NCBI GenBank assembly: GCA_945878355.1
Contig: CAMCTC010000020.1
Span: 1 to 60,874 of the forward strand
Length of the DNA stretch: 60,874 nucleotides
Source of the DNA: Bordetella parapertussis
Lineage (GTDB): Bacteria; Pseudomonadota; Gammaproteobacteria; Burkholderiales; Burkholderiaceae_C
Direction of reading: 5' to 3'
Shown: positions 28,845-38,594 of the stretch, piece by piece
Position numbering within the stretch: the first letter of the stretch is position 1
Layout: each line of letters starts with the position of its first letter
Notes under the pieces: generated by a model
What the model was told of the DNA's origin: nothing
Database searches by the model: none
Seen by the model: only the letters and a program-made list of their open reading frames with translations
Program-made: the position numbers and the translations under genes

Positions 28845-29603
28845 TCATGTTCCGAGGTAGGCGGCGATCACGTCGGGGTGGTTTTGAACCTCCTCGGCCG
28901 TGCCCAGCGCCATGATCTTGCCGGCATCGAGCGCCAGCACACGGTCAGACACCCGATTGACCAGCGACATGTCGTGCTCGACCATCAGCACGGTGACCTT
29001 CAGTCGGCGGTTGATCTCAAGAATCCATTCGGCCATCGCGTCGGTCTCTTCGACGTTCAAGCCCGACGAAGGCTCGTCCAGCAACAACAGGCTGGGCCCC
29101 ACGCACAGCGCCCGGGCCACCTCGACCACCTTGCGCACGCCGTAGGGCAGGCTGCCGATCGCTTGGTCGCGGTAGCGCTGCAGACGCAGCACGTCGATCA
29201 CCAGTTCAACGGCGCGCCGGTGTTCGATCTCCTCGGCCCGCGCTTTCGGGGTACGCAGGATGTCTTGCCAGATTCGCGTCGTGCTGTGGCGGTGCCGTCC
29301 GACCAGCAGGTTCTGCAGCGTCGACGCGCTCTCGAACAGCTCGATGTTCTGAAAAGTGCGGGCGATGCCGCGGCCTGCGATCTCCTGCGCCGACAAGCGC
29401 GTGACGTCCTCACCGCAGAACTCTATGCGTCCGGTCGTGGGCTGGTAGAGCCGGCTGATCAGGTTGAACAAAGTGGTCTTGCCCGCACCGTTCGGCCCGA
29501 TGATCGTGAACACCTGACCCTCGTCGACATCGAAGCTGACATCGTCTACCGCGGTCAGACCGCCGAAGCGCACCGTCAGGTGCTCGACCTTGAAATAGCT
29601 CAT
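28845..29603 (-). CDS. livG: Liv-type ABC transporter ATPase LivG (second system)
   Basis: A 252-residue ATPase with Walker A GPNGAGKTT, the LivG opening LTVRFGGLTAVDDVSFDV, the signature-like LPYGVRKVVEVARAL and Walker B LLLLDEPSSGLN. The start overlaps the livM stop by four bases. Together with LivF it energises the LivHM permease at 29600-31619. Confidence 0.95.
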   Translation of the reverse strand: MSYFKVEHLTVRFGGLTAVDDVSFDVDEGQVFTIIGPNGAGKTTLFNLISRLYQPTTGRIEFCGEDVTRLSAQEIAGRGIARTFQNIELFESASTLQNLLVGRHRHSTTRIWQDILRTPKARAEEIEHRRAVELVIDVLRLQRYRDQAIGSLPYGVRKVVEVARALCVGPSLLLLDEPSSGLNVEETDAMAEWILEINRRLKVTVLMVEHDMSLVNRVSDRVLALDAGKIMALGTAEEVQNHPDVIAAYLGT

Positions 29604-30742
29604 CTGCGCTCCGACTTCAGGAACATCCGGCTCGCCCGAGCGCTGGCCGGCCGGTACAAGGGGAACTGCGACAGGAAGGCCTTGAAGCGCTGCCAGCGAC
29701 CGTCGAGACCCATGGGCTCGAACACGATGAACAGGATGATGATCAGCCCGAAGATCAGCGACTTCAGCCCAGGCGCGTTCAGCACCCGCAACAAGCCGGC
29801 ATGCAAGGCCTGCGGCACCGGCCCGTCGAGTCCGAATTTCGTCATCGCCGCCGCGCTGGCCAGCGGCAGAGCGTCCTTCAAGAAGATCAGCATCGGATCG
29901 ACCATGATCATGAAGATCGCGCCGAACACCGCGCCACGCAGGCTCAGCATGCCGCCGATGATGATGATCATCACGAAGTCGATCGACACCTGGATGCCGA
30001 ACATCTCGGGGCTGAGGAACGACAGCTTGTGGGCGTAGAGCACACCGGCAATGCCGGTGATGCCTGCCGACATCGCAAACGCTGCGGTCTTGAAGTGCGC
30101 GGTGTCTATGCCCATGCTGCGCGCGGCGGTCTCGCTGTCGCGAATGGCCATGAACGCGCGGCCAGTGGGTGAGCGGGTCAGGTTGTACGCCGCCAGCACC
30201 ACCAGCACGGTGACGCCCAGGCAGAGGTAGTAAAAGCCCGAGTCGCTGAGCGGGCGGCCAAAGAGTTGGGCCTTTGCCAGCATCAGACCTTCGTTGCCAT
30301 GGGTCACCGATTCCCAGCGCGCGAGGATCTCCTCGACGATGAACGCAAAGGCCAGCGTCGCGATCGCCAGATAGATGCCGTGCAGCCGCAGCGCCGGCAA
30401 GCCGGCCAGGTAGCCGATCAGCCCGGTCAGCACGCCGGCCAGCAGCAGGTACACCGGCAGTGGCACGCCGTGCTTGGAGGCCACCGCCGCACAGTAAGCG
30501 CCGATCGCGAGAAAGGCCGCATGGCCGATCGAGACCTGCCCGGCTTGGCCGGACAGCACGTTCATCGCAACGCCGACGATCGCGTAAATCAACACGAAGA
30601 CGATCTGGCTCAAGTAATACGGCGGTAGCAGCATCGGGGCGGCCACCATTGCCAGCCCCAGCAAGCCGTACCAGATCTTGCTTTGCCCACTCAAGAACAG
30701 CCGGTCGGCCTGGGCATGGCTGGTTCGGATATGCGCGCTCAT
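29600..30742 (-). CDS. livM: Liv-type ABC transporter permease LivM (second system)
   Basis: A 380-residue permease started at ATG 30742 (the frame extends to 30766). The core shows the LivM pattern NVLSGQAGQVSIGHAAFLAIGA (landmarks SGQAG and GHAAF) and the loop with MAIRDSETAARSMGI. At least eight hydrophobic segments are visible. It lies 4 bases after livH and overlaps livG. The C-terminal tail is basic and cytoplasmic in character. Confidence 0.93.
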   Translation of the reverse strand: MSAHIRTSHAQADRLFLSGQSKIWYGLLGLAMVAAPMLLPPYYLSQIVFVLIYAIVGVAMNVLSGQAGQVSIGHAAFLAIGAYCAAVASKHGVPLPVYLLLAGVLTGLIGYLAGLPALRLHGIYLAIATLAFAFIVEEILARWESVTHGNEGLMLAKAQLFGRPLSDSGFYYLCLGVTVLVVLAAYNLTRSPTGRAFMAIRDSETAARSMGIDTAHFKTAAFAMSAGITGIAGVLYAHKLSFLSPEMFGIQVSIDFVMIIIIGGMLSLRGAVFGAIFMIMVDPMLIFLKDALPLASAAAMTKFGLDGPVPQALHAGLLRVLNAPGLKSLIFGLIIILFIVFEPMGLDGRWQRFKAFLSQFPLYRPASARASRMFLKSERR

Positions 30743-30746
30743 GGCC

Positions 30747-31619
30747 TCAGACCTTCTTGATGGCATTGCTGCCGAACATGCCTTGCGGACGCCACAACAG
30801 CACCGCCAGCACCACGATGTAGGCCGCCACGTCCTTGAAACCCTCGGGCAGGTAGAAGCCCGACATCGACTCCACGATGCCGATCACGATGCCACCGGCC
30901 ACCGCGCCCGGAATGCTGCCGAAGCCGCCCAGCACCGCCGCCGGGAAAGCCTTGATACCGAGGAAACCCAGGTTGGCGTGGATCAGCGTGATCGGCGCCA
31001 GCAGCACACCAGCGGCGCAGGCCACTGCAGCACTCAAGCTCCAGATCAGCGAGAACATTCGCTTGACCGGAATGCCCATGTAGTACGCCGCCAGCATGTT
31101 CTGCGAGGTGGCCTGCATCGCGATGCCCAGCCGGGTGAAGCGGAAGAACGCGTACAAGACCGCGCACAGAACAGCGGTGGCGACGATGATCGACAGGCTG
31201 TCTGAGGACAGCACCAACTGCCCCACCTTCACGACGCCGCCGGTGAACGGCGTCTCGATGCGCAGGTCGTCGGTGCCCCAGATGATGCCGGCCAGCGCCC
31301 GCAGCACCAGGCCCAGACCGATCGTCGCCATCACGATCGAGAACTGCGGGTAGCCCAGGATAGGCCGCACCACCAGCCGCTCGATCAGGCTGCCGATGAT
31401 CGCCATGCAGACGATGCACATCGCAAAGCCTATCCAGTAATTCAGGCCCAGGGTCGAGATGAAGGTGTAGGACAGAAAAGCCCCGATCATCATGACCTCG
31501 CCCTGCGCGAAGTTCACCACCTCGGTGGCCTTGTAGATCAACACAAAGCCCAGCGCGATCAGGCCGTAAACGCAGCCCAGCGCGATCCCGCTGAACAATT
31601 GCTGCAGGAAATCAATCAT
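30747..31619 (-). CDS. livH: Liv-type ABC transporter permease LivH (second system)
   Basis: A 290-residue permease. ATG 31619 is preceded by GGAGGA at ideal spacing, so the longer frame to 31709 is rejected. The N-terminus FSGIALGCVYGLIALGFVLI and ATEVVNFAQGEVMMIGAF are diagnostic for LivH. It is first in its operon, so the promoter must lie in the 605-base gap to its right, shared divergently with the Bug receptor gene. Confidence 0.95.
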   Translation of the reverse strand: MIDFLQQLFSGIALGCVYGLIALGFVLIYKATEVVNFAQGEVMMIGAFLSYTFISTLGLNYWIGFAMCIVCMAIIGSLIERLVVRPILGYPQFSIVMATIGLGLVLRALAGIIWGTDDLRIETPFTGGVVKVGQLVLSSDSLSIIVATAVLCAVLYAFFRFTRLGIAMQATSQNMLAAYYMGIPVKRMFSLIWSLSAAVACAAGVLLAPITLIHANLGFLGIKAFPAAVLGGFGSIPGAVAGGIVIGIVESMSGFYLPEGFKDVAAYIVVLAVLLWRPQGMFGSNAIKKV

Positions 31620-32224
31620 GTGTTCCTCCGTTCCCGTCGGCCAGCGCCGGGTTGCTTGAGCAGCGCACTGAAAGGTCGCCGCGGGCCGATATCCAGGCCC
31701 GGGCGCCACACAGAAACATCGGCTGCGGCGCGTCGGCCCGCAGTGACATCGTCGGCCGCACGATCATCGCGCGTCCAGGCCAATGGTCGGCGCAGACCGA
31801 TCGAGCCTTGCGGCCAGCGCATGCCAGGATGGCTGCGTAGCAATAGTGTTAGGCGCTTGCATCGATGAGCGTTCGCTGCTGTGTCCGCCCCTAGGGGTAA
31901 CGATGCCGGGTGAGAGCAGCTTTTTGTTACGAATCGCTGAGCGCATTTCTGGTTCAAGTTGTCCAACATGGGTCTGTTTGATCACACGGTCCGGCCTGCG
32001 ACAAGCCTGATCCCGGGCATGTTGGTCTGCATCGGTAGGGGTTCTTGCGAAGGGCTGAAAGCCCGGCGGAATCATGCCACGGCTCGCACCCTCGGAACCC
32101 GAGCGGAAACCCGCAGTTCTTCCGGATGCCTGGCGCGGCGCTGTGGCAGGTCAACTGCGTTGGCCCTGGATCGGCATCGTTCGGCACTATGCTTGTGCCC
32201 TCTCGAATCCTCCAGGACGCCGTC
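31620..32224. other. Divergent intergenic region without a recognisable gene
   Basis: Between livH (minus) and a Bug receptor gene (plus). Short ORFs exist on both strands but have no recognisable content. A 10-base perfect palindrome CCCCTAGGGG lies at 31888-31897, and a distant 8-base inverted repeat CCAACATG/CATGTTGG spans about 31965-32025. Promoters for both flanking units must be here; I could not assign hexamers with confidence. Confidence 0.6.
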
Positions 32225-33214
32225 ATGATGTTTCACCACCTCGCCAGTGCATTGGCCATCGCCGTTCTGTGTGCCGGCGCATCAGCCCAGAGCAACACCA
32301 CGGCGCCAGCCCAGAAATGGCCGGTCAAGCCGATCAAGTGGATCGTGCCCTACACACCTGGCGGCATCACCGACAACGCCACCCGCATGGTGTTGCAAAA
32401 GGTTCAGGAACAGACCGGTTGGGCCATCGTGGTCGAGAACAAGCCAGGCGCGAACTCACTGCTCGGTGCCGACATGGCAGCCAAATCAGCGCCCGATGGC
32501 TACACCTTTCTGACGGTGATTGCCGCCCATGCCGCCAACGCCACGCTGTACACCGGGCGCATCCCTTACGACCCGGTCAAGAGCTTCGCGCCGGTCTCGC
32601 TGGTGGGGATCGCCCCGCTGATCATGACCGCCAACAACGCTTTTGCAGCCAAGGATGTCAAGGACTTGGTCAGCTATGCCAAAGCCAACCCCGACAAGGT
32701 GTCGTTCGGGTCGTCGGGCATAGGCGCAGCGGCGCACCTGACCACCGAGTTGTTCAAGCAGACGACCGGCGTCAACATGACGCATGTGCCGTACAAGGGC
32801 ACCGCGCCAGCGGTCCAAGACCTGATGGGCGGCAGCATTCAAATCCTGGTCGACACCCCCAGCGCGCTGATGCCACTGGTGCGCGGCGGCAAGATCCGGG
32901 CGCTGGGCATGTTCTCGGCCAAACGCCTGCCCAGCGTGCCCGAGGTGCCGACGCTGGCCGAAGCGGGCGGGCCAGCGCTCGAGGCCTCGACCTGGGTGAT
33001 GTTCTTGGCACCCGCCGGCGTGCCGCGCGAAATCGTCAACCGCTTGTCGGCCGAGACCGCCAAGGCCTTGGCATCGCCCGAGCTGAAAGCCAAGTTCGAG
33101 TCTCTGGGCATCGAGCCGGTGGGCAATTCGCCCGAGCAGGCGGCGCGCTTCCTGGACGACGAAATCGCCAAATGGGCCAAGGTGATTTCTGCGGCCGGGG
33201 TCAAAGCGGAATAA
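32225..33214 (+). CDS. Bug-family (TctC-like) tripartite tricarboxylate transporter receptor
   Basis: A 329-residue periplasmic receptor started at ATG 32225, with AGGA upstream; the frame is open from 32045, but the earlier part is not protein-like. A signal peptide ends near ASAQ. The core holds the family landmarks IKWIVPYTPGGITDNATRM, NKPGANSLLGADMAAKSAPDGYT and HVPYKGTAPAVQDLMGG, and ends KWAKVISAAGVKAE. Bug proteins bind carboxylates and occur in large numbers in Burkholderiales, often without adjacent TctAB membrane genes, as here. It is followed 71 bases later by an enolase-superfamily enzyme that may act on the same compound. Confidence 0.93.
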   Translation: MMFHHLASALAIAVLCAGASAQSNTTAPAQKWPVKPIKWIVPYTPGGITDNATRMVLQKVQEQTGWAIVVENKPGANSLLGADMAAKSAPDGYTFLTVIAAHAANATLYTGRIPYDPVKSFAPVSLVGIAPLIMTANNAFAAKDVKDLVSYAKANPDKVSFGSSGIGAAAHLTTELFKQTTGVNMTHVPYKGTAPAVQDLMGGSIQILVDTPSALMPLVRGGKIRALGMFSAKRLPSVPEVPTLAEAGGPALEASTWVMFLAPAGVPREIVNRLSAETAKALASPELKAKFESLGIEPVGNSPEQAARFLDDEIAKWAKVISAAGVKAE

Positions 33215-33285
33215 GCCTCAGCAAGGCCGAGCAGGCGAGGGCACGAGGTTTAAGCTGTAAGGCTTTCAGAGGATGTTTGGGCACC

Positions 33286-34434
33286 ATGAAAATAACCGGT
33301 GTTGAAGTTCATGTTCTGAAGAGCCCGCTGGCGGAGCCTTTCGCCTTTTCCCAAGGCTGGGTACGACAGCGCAGTGCCACGCTGGTTGAAGTGCTCACCG
33401 ACGAAGGCGTGACCGGCTGGGGCGAGGCCTTCGCACAAGGCCTGGAGCCGCCTGAAATCGCCGCCGCGGCGATTGAGTACGCGTTGAAGCCACTGTTGAT
33501 CGGCGCCGACCCGCTCGCCACCGAAGTCCTGTGGCATCGCATGTACCACGCCACCCGCGATTACGGACGCAAAGGTTCGGTGGTGGCCGCCATCAGCGCG
33601 GTGGACATCGCCTTGTGGGACATCGCCGGCCGCGCGCGCGGCGAGCCCATCCACAAGCTGCTGGGCGGTGCCTTCCGCGACCGGGTTGAACCCTATGCCA
33701 CGGGCTTTTATCGCATCAAGGGCCAGGGCGAGGCCGCGCGGCTGGCCGACGAGGCGGTGCGCCACCATGAGGCGGGCTTTCGCCTGATGAAGGTCAAGCT
33801 GGGCTATGGCGTGGAAGACGATATCGCCTGCATGCAGGCCATCTGCCGCGCCATCGAAGGGCGCGACATCACCTTGATGATCGACACCAACCATGCTTAC
33901 GGGCGCGCCGAAGCGCTGCGCTTGGGCCGGGCGCTGGCCGACTGCAAGCTGCGCTGGTACGAGGAGCCGGTGGTCCCGGAAGACCTGCGCGGTTATGTCG
34001 AAATGCGCGAGAAGCTGACGATGCCGATCGCCGGCGGCGAGAACGAACACACCATGTACGGCTACCGCGAGCTGTTCGCCGCAGGGGCGGTCGACATCGC
34101 GCAGCCGGACCTGGGCTCTTGTGGCGGCATCACGGCGGCCCGCCACATCATCGCGCTGGCGCAATCGCACGGCGTGGCGGTCAACCCGCATGTGTGGGGA
34201 TCTGCCATCGCGCAGGCAGCCTCACTGCAGCTGATCGCTGCGCTGCCAGTGGCGCACCATTCGCTGTTCGCGCAGGAACCGGTGTTCGAGTACGACCGAT
34301 CGTCGCATCCGTTCCGCCAGCACCTGATCACCGAGCCCATCCTGCAGCAGGATGGCTGGGTGGCGATTCCCGACGGGCCTGGCCTGGGCGTGGAGATCGA
34401 CCGTGCCGCGCTGGAGAAGTACCGCGTGCGATGA
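33286..34434 (+). CDS. Mandelate racemase/muconate lactonizing enzyme-family protein
   Basis: A 382-residue enolase-superfamily enzyme. The catalytic Lys-x-Lys is in LMKVKLGYG, the metal ligands are Asp of MIDTNHAYG, Glu of WYEEPV and Glu of IAGGENEH, and the mandelate-racemase-type His is in NPHVWGSAI. Such enzymes abstract the alpha proton of a carboxylate and either racemise it or eliminate water from an acid sugar. The ATG at 33286 gives a family-like N-terminus (MKITGVEVHVLKSPL); the same frame is open far upstream through the Bug gene but that is a shadow. The neighbouring Bug receptor suggests uptake of the same acid. Confidence 0.92.
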   Translation: MKITGVEVHVLKSPLAEPFAFSQGWVRQRSATLVEVLTDEGVTGWGEAFAQGLEPPEIAAAAIEYALKPLLIGADPLATEVLWHRMYHATRDYGRKGSVVAAISAVDIALWDIAGRARGEPIHKLLGGAFRDRVEPYATGFYRIKGQGEAARLADEAVRHHEAGFRLMKVKLGYGVEDDIACMQAICRAIEGRDITLMIDTNHAYGRAEALRLGRALADCKLRWYEEPVVPEDLRGYVEMREKLTMPIAGGENEHTMYGYRELFAAGAVDIAQPDLGSCGGITAARHIIALAQSHGVAVNPHVWGSAIAQAASLQLIAALPVAHHSLFAQEPVFEYDRSSHPFRQHLITEPILQQDGWVAIPDGPGLGVEIDRAALEKYRVR

Positions 34435-34529
34435 AGCGCGTTTGACAGCTGCGTGGCATGCCACCGCGTTGCTGACGAAAACGACATCCGGGGCGGCAAA
34501 GGGGGGAGATCGCGGCGAGCGCGAATGAA

Positions 34530-34547
34530 GTGACGCTAAACCGTCAC
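34530..34547. promoter_or_regulatory. Inverted repeat upstream of the phosphodiesterase gene
   Basis: GTGACG-CTAAAC-CGTCAC is a 6-base perfect inverted repeat with a 6-base spacer, 45 bases before the ATG at 34593. It may be an operator. The stretch to its right only loosely resembles a Pho box, so phosphate control is not claimed. Confidence 0.3.
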
Positions 34548-34592
34548 AAGCCGTGGCTACAGTTTTCGCTTTCCCAACCTGAAAGCAACGGC

Positions 34593-35792
34593 ATGAAAAC
34601 TTTCCCCCTTTTGGGCCGGCTGACGCTGGCACTGAGCTGCATGAGCATTGCCACCCTGGTAGCCTGCGGTGGCGGTGATTCTTTTCTGTTCTTGACGCTC
34701 GACGGCGCGCAGCCCTTGGTCATAGGGCACCGCGGTTCGGCGGGCTACCTGCCTGACCACACGCTCGGAGGCTACGCGCTGGCCATCAAGAATGGGGCTG
34801 ATTTCATTGAGCCGGATCTGGTGGCCACGCGTGACGGCGAGCTGGTTGCTCGCCATGAACCCAATATCACCACCACCACCGATGTGGCCAACCACCCCGA
34901 ATTCGCCAGCCGCAAGACGACGCGCATGGTTGATGGTGTCGCGGAGACCGGCTGGTTCGTGACAGACTTTACGCTGGCCGAACTCAAAACACTGTATGCC
35001 ACGCAGCCGTTTGCCGACCGGGACCAGACACACAATGCGGAATTCCGCATTCCGACCTTCCGCGAAGTGCTGGACCTGGCGAAAACCGAAGGCACCAAGG
35101 CCGGGCGCGTGGTGGGCGTGTACCCTGAAACCAAGCACCCCACTTACCACGCGGACGCCGGGCTCAAGCTGGAAGACCGCTTGCTGGCCATCCTGGCTGA
35201 ATACGGCTACACCAAGAAAGACTCGCCGGTCATCATCCAGTCGTTTGAAGTGTCGAACCTGCAATACCTGCGCCCCAAAACACAGGTGCGGCTGGTGCAG
35301 CTGGTTGATGGTGATGACTACGATTTCAAGACCGGCAAAGTCACCTTTGCAGCACCGTTTGACAGGCCTTATGACTGGACCAAGGCCGGCAAGACAGCCC
35401 TGTTTGACTCGATGCTGACGCCAGCAGGGCTGGCAGAGATCAAGAAATACGCCGACGGCGTTGGCCCGTGGAAGCCCTACATCGTGCCCGTTAAGGGCTC
35501 ATTTGACGCCGCTGGCAAGATGCTTGATGTCAATGGCGACGGCGCCGTGAATTACATGGACACCACTTCACAGGCCGCGACCACGCTGATCGACGATGCC
35601 CACAAGCTTGGTTTGATGGTGCACACCTGGACCTTCCGCAATGAGCCCAAACGGCTGGCGTTTGACTACAAGGGCGATCCGAAAATGGAATACCTGCAGT
35701 TCTACCGCCTGGGTATTGATGGTCTGTTTTCTGACTTCACCGACACCGCGGTTGCCGCCCGTGCTATGTATCTGAAAGAAGTGGGACGCTGA
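34593..35792 (+). CDS. Glycerophosphodiester phosphodiesterase (GlpQ-like) lipoprotein
   Basis: A 399-residue protein with a lipoprotein signal: [20 protein letters not shown] ending in the lipobox LVAC, so it is probably anchored to a membrane. The GDPD fold is shown by [38 protein letters not shown] and the C-terminal HTWTFRNEP and DGLFSDF. In this family the His/Arg of GHRG and the Glu/Asp of EPDL coordinate metal and substrate. It hydrolyses glycerophosphodiesters to glycerol-3-phosphate. An extra loop around [12 protein letters not shown] resembles an EF-hand-like calcium loop. The frame starts earlier (34530), but 34593 is the start that gives the signal peptide. Confidence 0.9.
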   Translation: MKTFPLLGRLTLALSCMSIATLVACGGGDSFLFLTLDGAQPLVIGHRGSAGYLPDHTLGGYALAIKNGADFIEPDLVATRDGELVARHEPNITTTTDVANHPEFASRKTTRMVDGVAETGWFVTDFTLAELKTLYATQPFADRDQTHNAEFRIPTFREVLDLAKTEGTKAGRVVGVYPETKHPTYHADAGLKLEDRLLAILAEYGYTKKDSPVIIQSFEVSNLQYLRPKTQVRLVQLVDGDDYDFKTGKVTFAAPFDRPYDWTKAGKTALFDSMLTPAGLAEIKKYADGVGPWKPYIVPVKGSFDAAGKMLDVNGDGAVNYMDTTSQAATTLIDDAHKLGLMVHTWTFRNEPKRLAFDYKGDPKMEYLQFYRLGIDGLFSDFTDTAVAARAMYLKEVGR

Positions 35793-35959
35793 TCTCCTGG
35801 ACCCGCGTCGGAATTCGGCGCCACGAATCCATCAGCGCGCATCCATCAGCGCGCCGCCTTGCTCCATCAGGAGCGCCGTTGAAGGCGCGCGCTGCAGGTG
35901 AGCGCTTTTTGTGGCTCATGTGAGGCACCTACCGACGCCCATGGCCTGCAGCCCGGCAA

Positions 35960-36122
35960 TGTTCACCACCTTCACTGTCTGGTGCTGGACGGGCAGCTGA
36001 GCCGCTACAAACTCGGCACCGAGACCGGCGGCATCGCAACCGCGGCGTTCGGTGTTTTCGTGCGGCGGGGAGTGCAGAAATGGGGCAAGGTCGTGCGCGA
36101 CGCGGGCGTCGTCATCGATTAG
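35960..36122 (+). pseudogene. Decayed 3' end of a Bug receptor gene
   Basis: The frame ending at 36122 closes with FGVFVRRGVQKWGKVVRDAGVVID, which matches the C-terminal helix of Bug receptors (KW-x-KV-x-x-AG). The preceding bases show only weak similarity, and there is no full-length gene upstream. It is one of several Bug fragments between 35.9 and 38.6 kb. Confidence 0.55.
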
Positions 36123-36284
36123 CCGGAAGTACCCCGTCGTGCTGGTGCTGCGGTCAGCGCATCGGGGTGCACCGGCACTGCACACCAGCCCGAACGATCC
36201 ATCGGCTCAAGCCGGCGCCAGATCTGCCGGCTGGCGCGCTGCCCACGCAGGGAGAGTTGGGCATGCCGTCCCTGGGCGCTGCCT

Positions 36285-36446
36285 CGAGGAACCGGCATTC
36301 GAGTACGGCCGGTCGTGGCCTCTGTTGCGCCATCATCGATCACCAAGACCATCCTGCAGCAGGGTGGCTGGGTGATGATCCCTGACGGGCCTGGCCTGGG
36401 CGTGGAGATCGACCGTGCCGCGCTGGAGAAGTACCGCGTGCGATAA
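36285..36446 (+). pseudogene. 3' remnant of an enolase-superfamily gene (copy of 33286-34434)
   Basis: Bases about 36338-36446 closely match 34327-34434, the last 35 codons of the mandelate-racemase-like gene, including the shared GGGCCTGGCCTGGGCGTGGA and the same Arg-Val-Arg ending, here followed by TAA. A weaker match with shifts continues back to about 36285 (CGAGGAACCGG.ATTCGAGTACG). The rest of the gene is missing. Confidence 0.8.
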
Positions 36447-36551
36447 AGAGCGCTGCGCCGGCCATTACGGCCTCCGTTATGCCTGCCGCGCTGCGCGAGA
36501 AAGGCGGGGTGCAGTAGAAGATGGCGCGCCATTTCCGGTCGGATCCTCAAC

Positions 36552-36617
36552 TCTGACGACGAAACCGCCAAATGGGCCAAGGTGATGTGGGCGGCCGGGG
36601 TCAAAGCGGAACAATAG
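36552..36617 (+). pseudogene. 3' remnant of a Bug receptor gene (copy of the end of 32225-33214)
   Basis: The last 20 codons match the intact Bug gene end (DDE.AKWAKV...AAGVKAE), ending in TAG. Over this stretch the bases are nearly the same, e.g. CGCCAAATGGGCCAAGGTGAT shortened here to its first 20 bases CGCCAAATGGGCCAAGGTGA. Only this tail remains. It lies downstream of the enolase remnant, the reverse of the intact gene order. Confidence 0.8.
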
Positions 36618-36795
36618 CCGGCCAGGACTGCGGCCGCGCTGTTCGACCCCATGGGCGGCGTCGCGGGATGCGAAGCCGGCCGGGGCGCGGTGCCGCACAC
36701 CGGCAAAGCCCAGCGCGATCGCCAGCCAGCGGCCAGGTAGAGCAAGGTGCCCACGCCCTTGTAGCCTCGGGTGAGGCTGGCGCCGAAACCCGGCC

Positions 36796-37803
36796 CTAGC
36801 CCACCTGCCAAAGGTCATCCGGCATCAGACCGGCGGGCTGAACCAGCCGCCGCGCTGCGGCGTCGTCGCCCAGCAACCGGGCGCGCCACCAGTCGGTGGT
36901 GATGGCGGCCAGCAGGGCGTGGTGTGCCGGCTGTAGGCGGCGCGAGGATTCATCGCGCCGGATGATCTCCACCGCGCGCCCGGTCTGGCCGGCGAAACTC
37001 ATGTGGTCAGCGTCATTGAGCACCAGCTGGGCTTTCTGCCCCGGCGGCAGCGCGGCAAAGACGGCGGCCCGCCGATCCGGTGTGGCGCCATTGCCAACGA
37101 CGTCGTCATCGCGGGTGCCCGTGATGCACAGCATCGGCCGGCGGATGCCTGTGAACGCCTGAGAAGCGTCGCCGCGCGCCGGCATCGACGGCGAGAACGC
37201 GATGAAGGCCGCCAGCCGGGGCTCATCGACCGCCGGTGCCCCCGGGTAACGCTGGCCGGCCGCGCCAAGCGTGGTGTGCGCGCCGAAGGAATGCCCGCAA
37301 AGACCCAAGCGATCCATCCGCGCGCCAACCCAGCGCGCCTGACCCGCCGCCTGCCGCCGGCCGATCTCGTCCACGGCGAAGCGCACGTCCAGCAGGCGCG
37401 CCAGCAACTGCTCCGGCCCCGCCACCGCAGCCAGGCCCGCCCGGTTGCCAAACGAGCCCGCCCCGGCGCGTACCGCCTCGAAATCGCTCCCCGGGTGCTG
37501 CAGGTGCAGCACCGCAAACCCGGCCGCCGCCCAGGCCTCGCCCCACACCGCCCCGCCTGCGCGGGTGCCGCCCAGCCCGTGCGAGAACAGCACGATCGGT
37601 GTGTCTACTGCGGCCTCGCCCAGAGGCGTTGCGGGCCAGCGGATGCGCACAGGCAGGCTGCGCCCGCGCACACCGTCGGTCCACAGCTCGTCCTGAACCG
37701 GAAGCGATTGAGCACGCGAAGGCGACGCGACCGCCAGCGCTGCGGCGGCGCACAGCAGTTGGCGCCGGCCGGGCACGAAATGGGGGCGGGATGAAGGTCT
37801 CAT
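36796..37803 (-). CDS. Exported alpha/beta hydrolase (dienelactone hydrolase/PAF-acetylhydrolase-like)
   Basis: A 335-residue protein from ATG 37803. The N-terminus has a twin-arginine-like signal (GRRQLLCAAAALAVASPSRA), so it is probably exported. The hydrolase core shows the oxyanion region LFSHGLGGTRAG, the nucleophile elbow GHSFG, an acid candidate in ITGTRDDD, and the catalytic His in NDADHMSF. These fit an esterase or lipase-like enzyme; the substrate is unknown. The frame stays open to 38043, but upstream text overlaps the divergent Bug gene and lacks homology. It is divergent from that Bug gene, with a 173-base gap. Confidence 0.85.
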   Translation of the reverse strand: MRPSSRPHFVPGRRQLLCAAAALAVASPSRAQSLPVQDELWTDGVRGRSLPVRIRWPATPLGEAAVDTPIVLFSHGLGGTRAGGAVWGEAWAAAGFAVLHLQHPGSDFEAVRAGAGSFGNRAGLAAVAGPEQLLARLLDVRFAVDEIGRRQAAGQARWVGARMDRLGLCGHSFGAHTTLGAAGQRYPGAPAVDEPRLAAFIAFSPSMPARGDASQAFTGIRRPMLCITGTRDDDVVGNGATPDRRAAVFAALPPGQKAQLVLNDADHMSFAGQTGRAVEIIRRDESSRRLQPAHHALLAAITTDWWRARLLGDDAAARRLVQPAGLMPDDLWQVG

Positions 37804-37976
37804 GGCGAAAGTGTCTGGTGCAAATGTCAAGCGCGCATGAACCTGCGCGACAGCGCGGTATGCGGGCGCCGGGGTGCTCGGGCGGCGGCACCGCAGCTGA
37901 CCCACCACAAACCCCGCAGCCGGCAAGCCGGCAGACCGACAAATTGCGGTCATGGGGATCGTGTACGCTCCCCTGC

Positions 37977-38594
37977 ATGAACCCCTCATACCGTCGACAA
38001 GCTCTGACCGCCCTGCTGGCCTTGGCCGCCCTGGGTGCCGCAATGCCCAGCATCGCCCAGGACTGGCCGACCAAGGCGGTGCGGGTGATCGTGCCTTTTC
38101 CGCCGGGCGGCGGCACCGACACGGTGGCGCGGCCGCTGATGGCCAAGCTGTCGCAGATGACAGGGCAGCAGTTCGTCATCGACAACCGCGGCGGTGCCGG
38201 CGGCACCATCGGTGCGGCCGCTGCAGCGCGCGCCACGCCCGACGGCTACACGGTGCTGCTGTCGCCGGTGCACGTGGCGGTGGCGGTCAGCGCCTATCGC
38301 AACCTGCCGTACGACCTAGAGAAAGACCTGACGCCGGTCACCACGGTGGCGGTGTTTCCCGACGTGCTGGTGGCCGCCACACGCGTGCCCGCGCGCGATC
38401 TGCGCGAGCTGATAGCCTACGCCAAAGCCAACCCCGGCAAGGTCAATTGCGGCTCGGCCGGCAACGGCACCACGCGTCACCTGGCCTGCGAGATGTTCAA
38501 CGCCGCCGCCGGCATCAAGGCCGAGCATGTGCCGTACAAGGGCACATCTTGCTCCCCGCAAGTAAGGAAAATGCCTTTGAAATCAATTGCTTAG
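37977..38594 (+). pseudogene. Bug-family receptor truncated at the island junction
   Basis: From ATG 37977 a normal Bug receptor begins: a signal peptide ending near PSIAQ, VRVIVPFPPGGGTDTVARPL, NRGGAGGTIGAAAAARATPDG, and HVPYKGT. Directly after GT, at about base 38540, family similarity ends and the frame runs through foreign sequence (SCSPQVRKMPLKSIA) to TAG 38594. About 120 C-terminal residues are missing. The break marks the left edge of the acquired region that carries the BREX locus. Confidence 0.85.

Noticed and set aside
32074..33285. Upstream extension of the enolase-superfamily frame through the Bug receptor gene
   Set aside because: The frame happens to be open, but the text is not protein-like and the Bug receptor in another frame is clearly the real gene; the start is at 33286.
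34538..34562. Pho box upstream of the phosphodiesterase lipoprotein gene
   Set aside because: Only about half of the positions of the CTGTCAT direct-repeat consensus match and the spacing is wrong.
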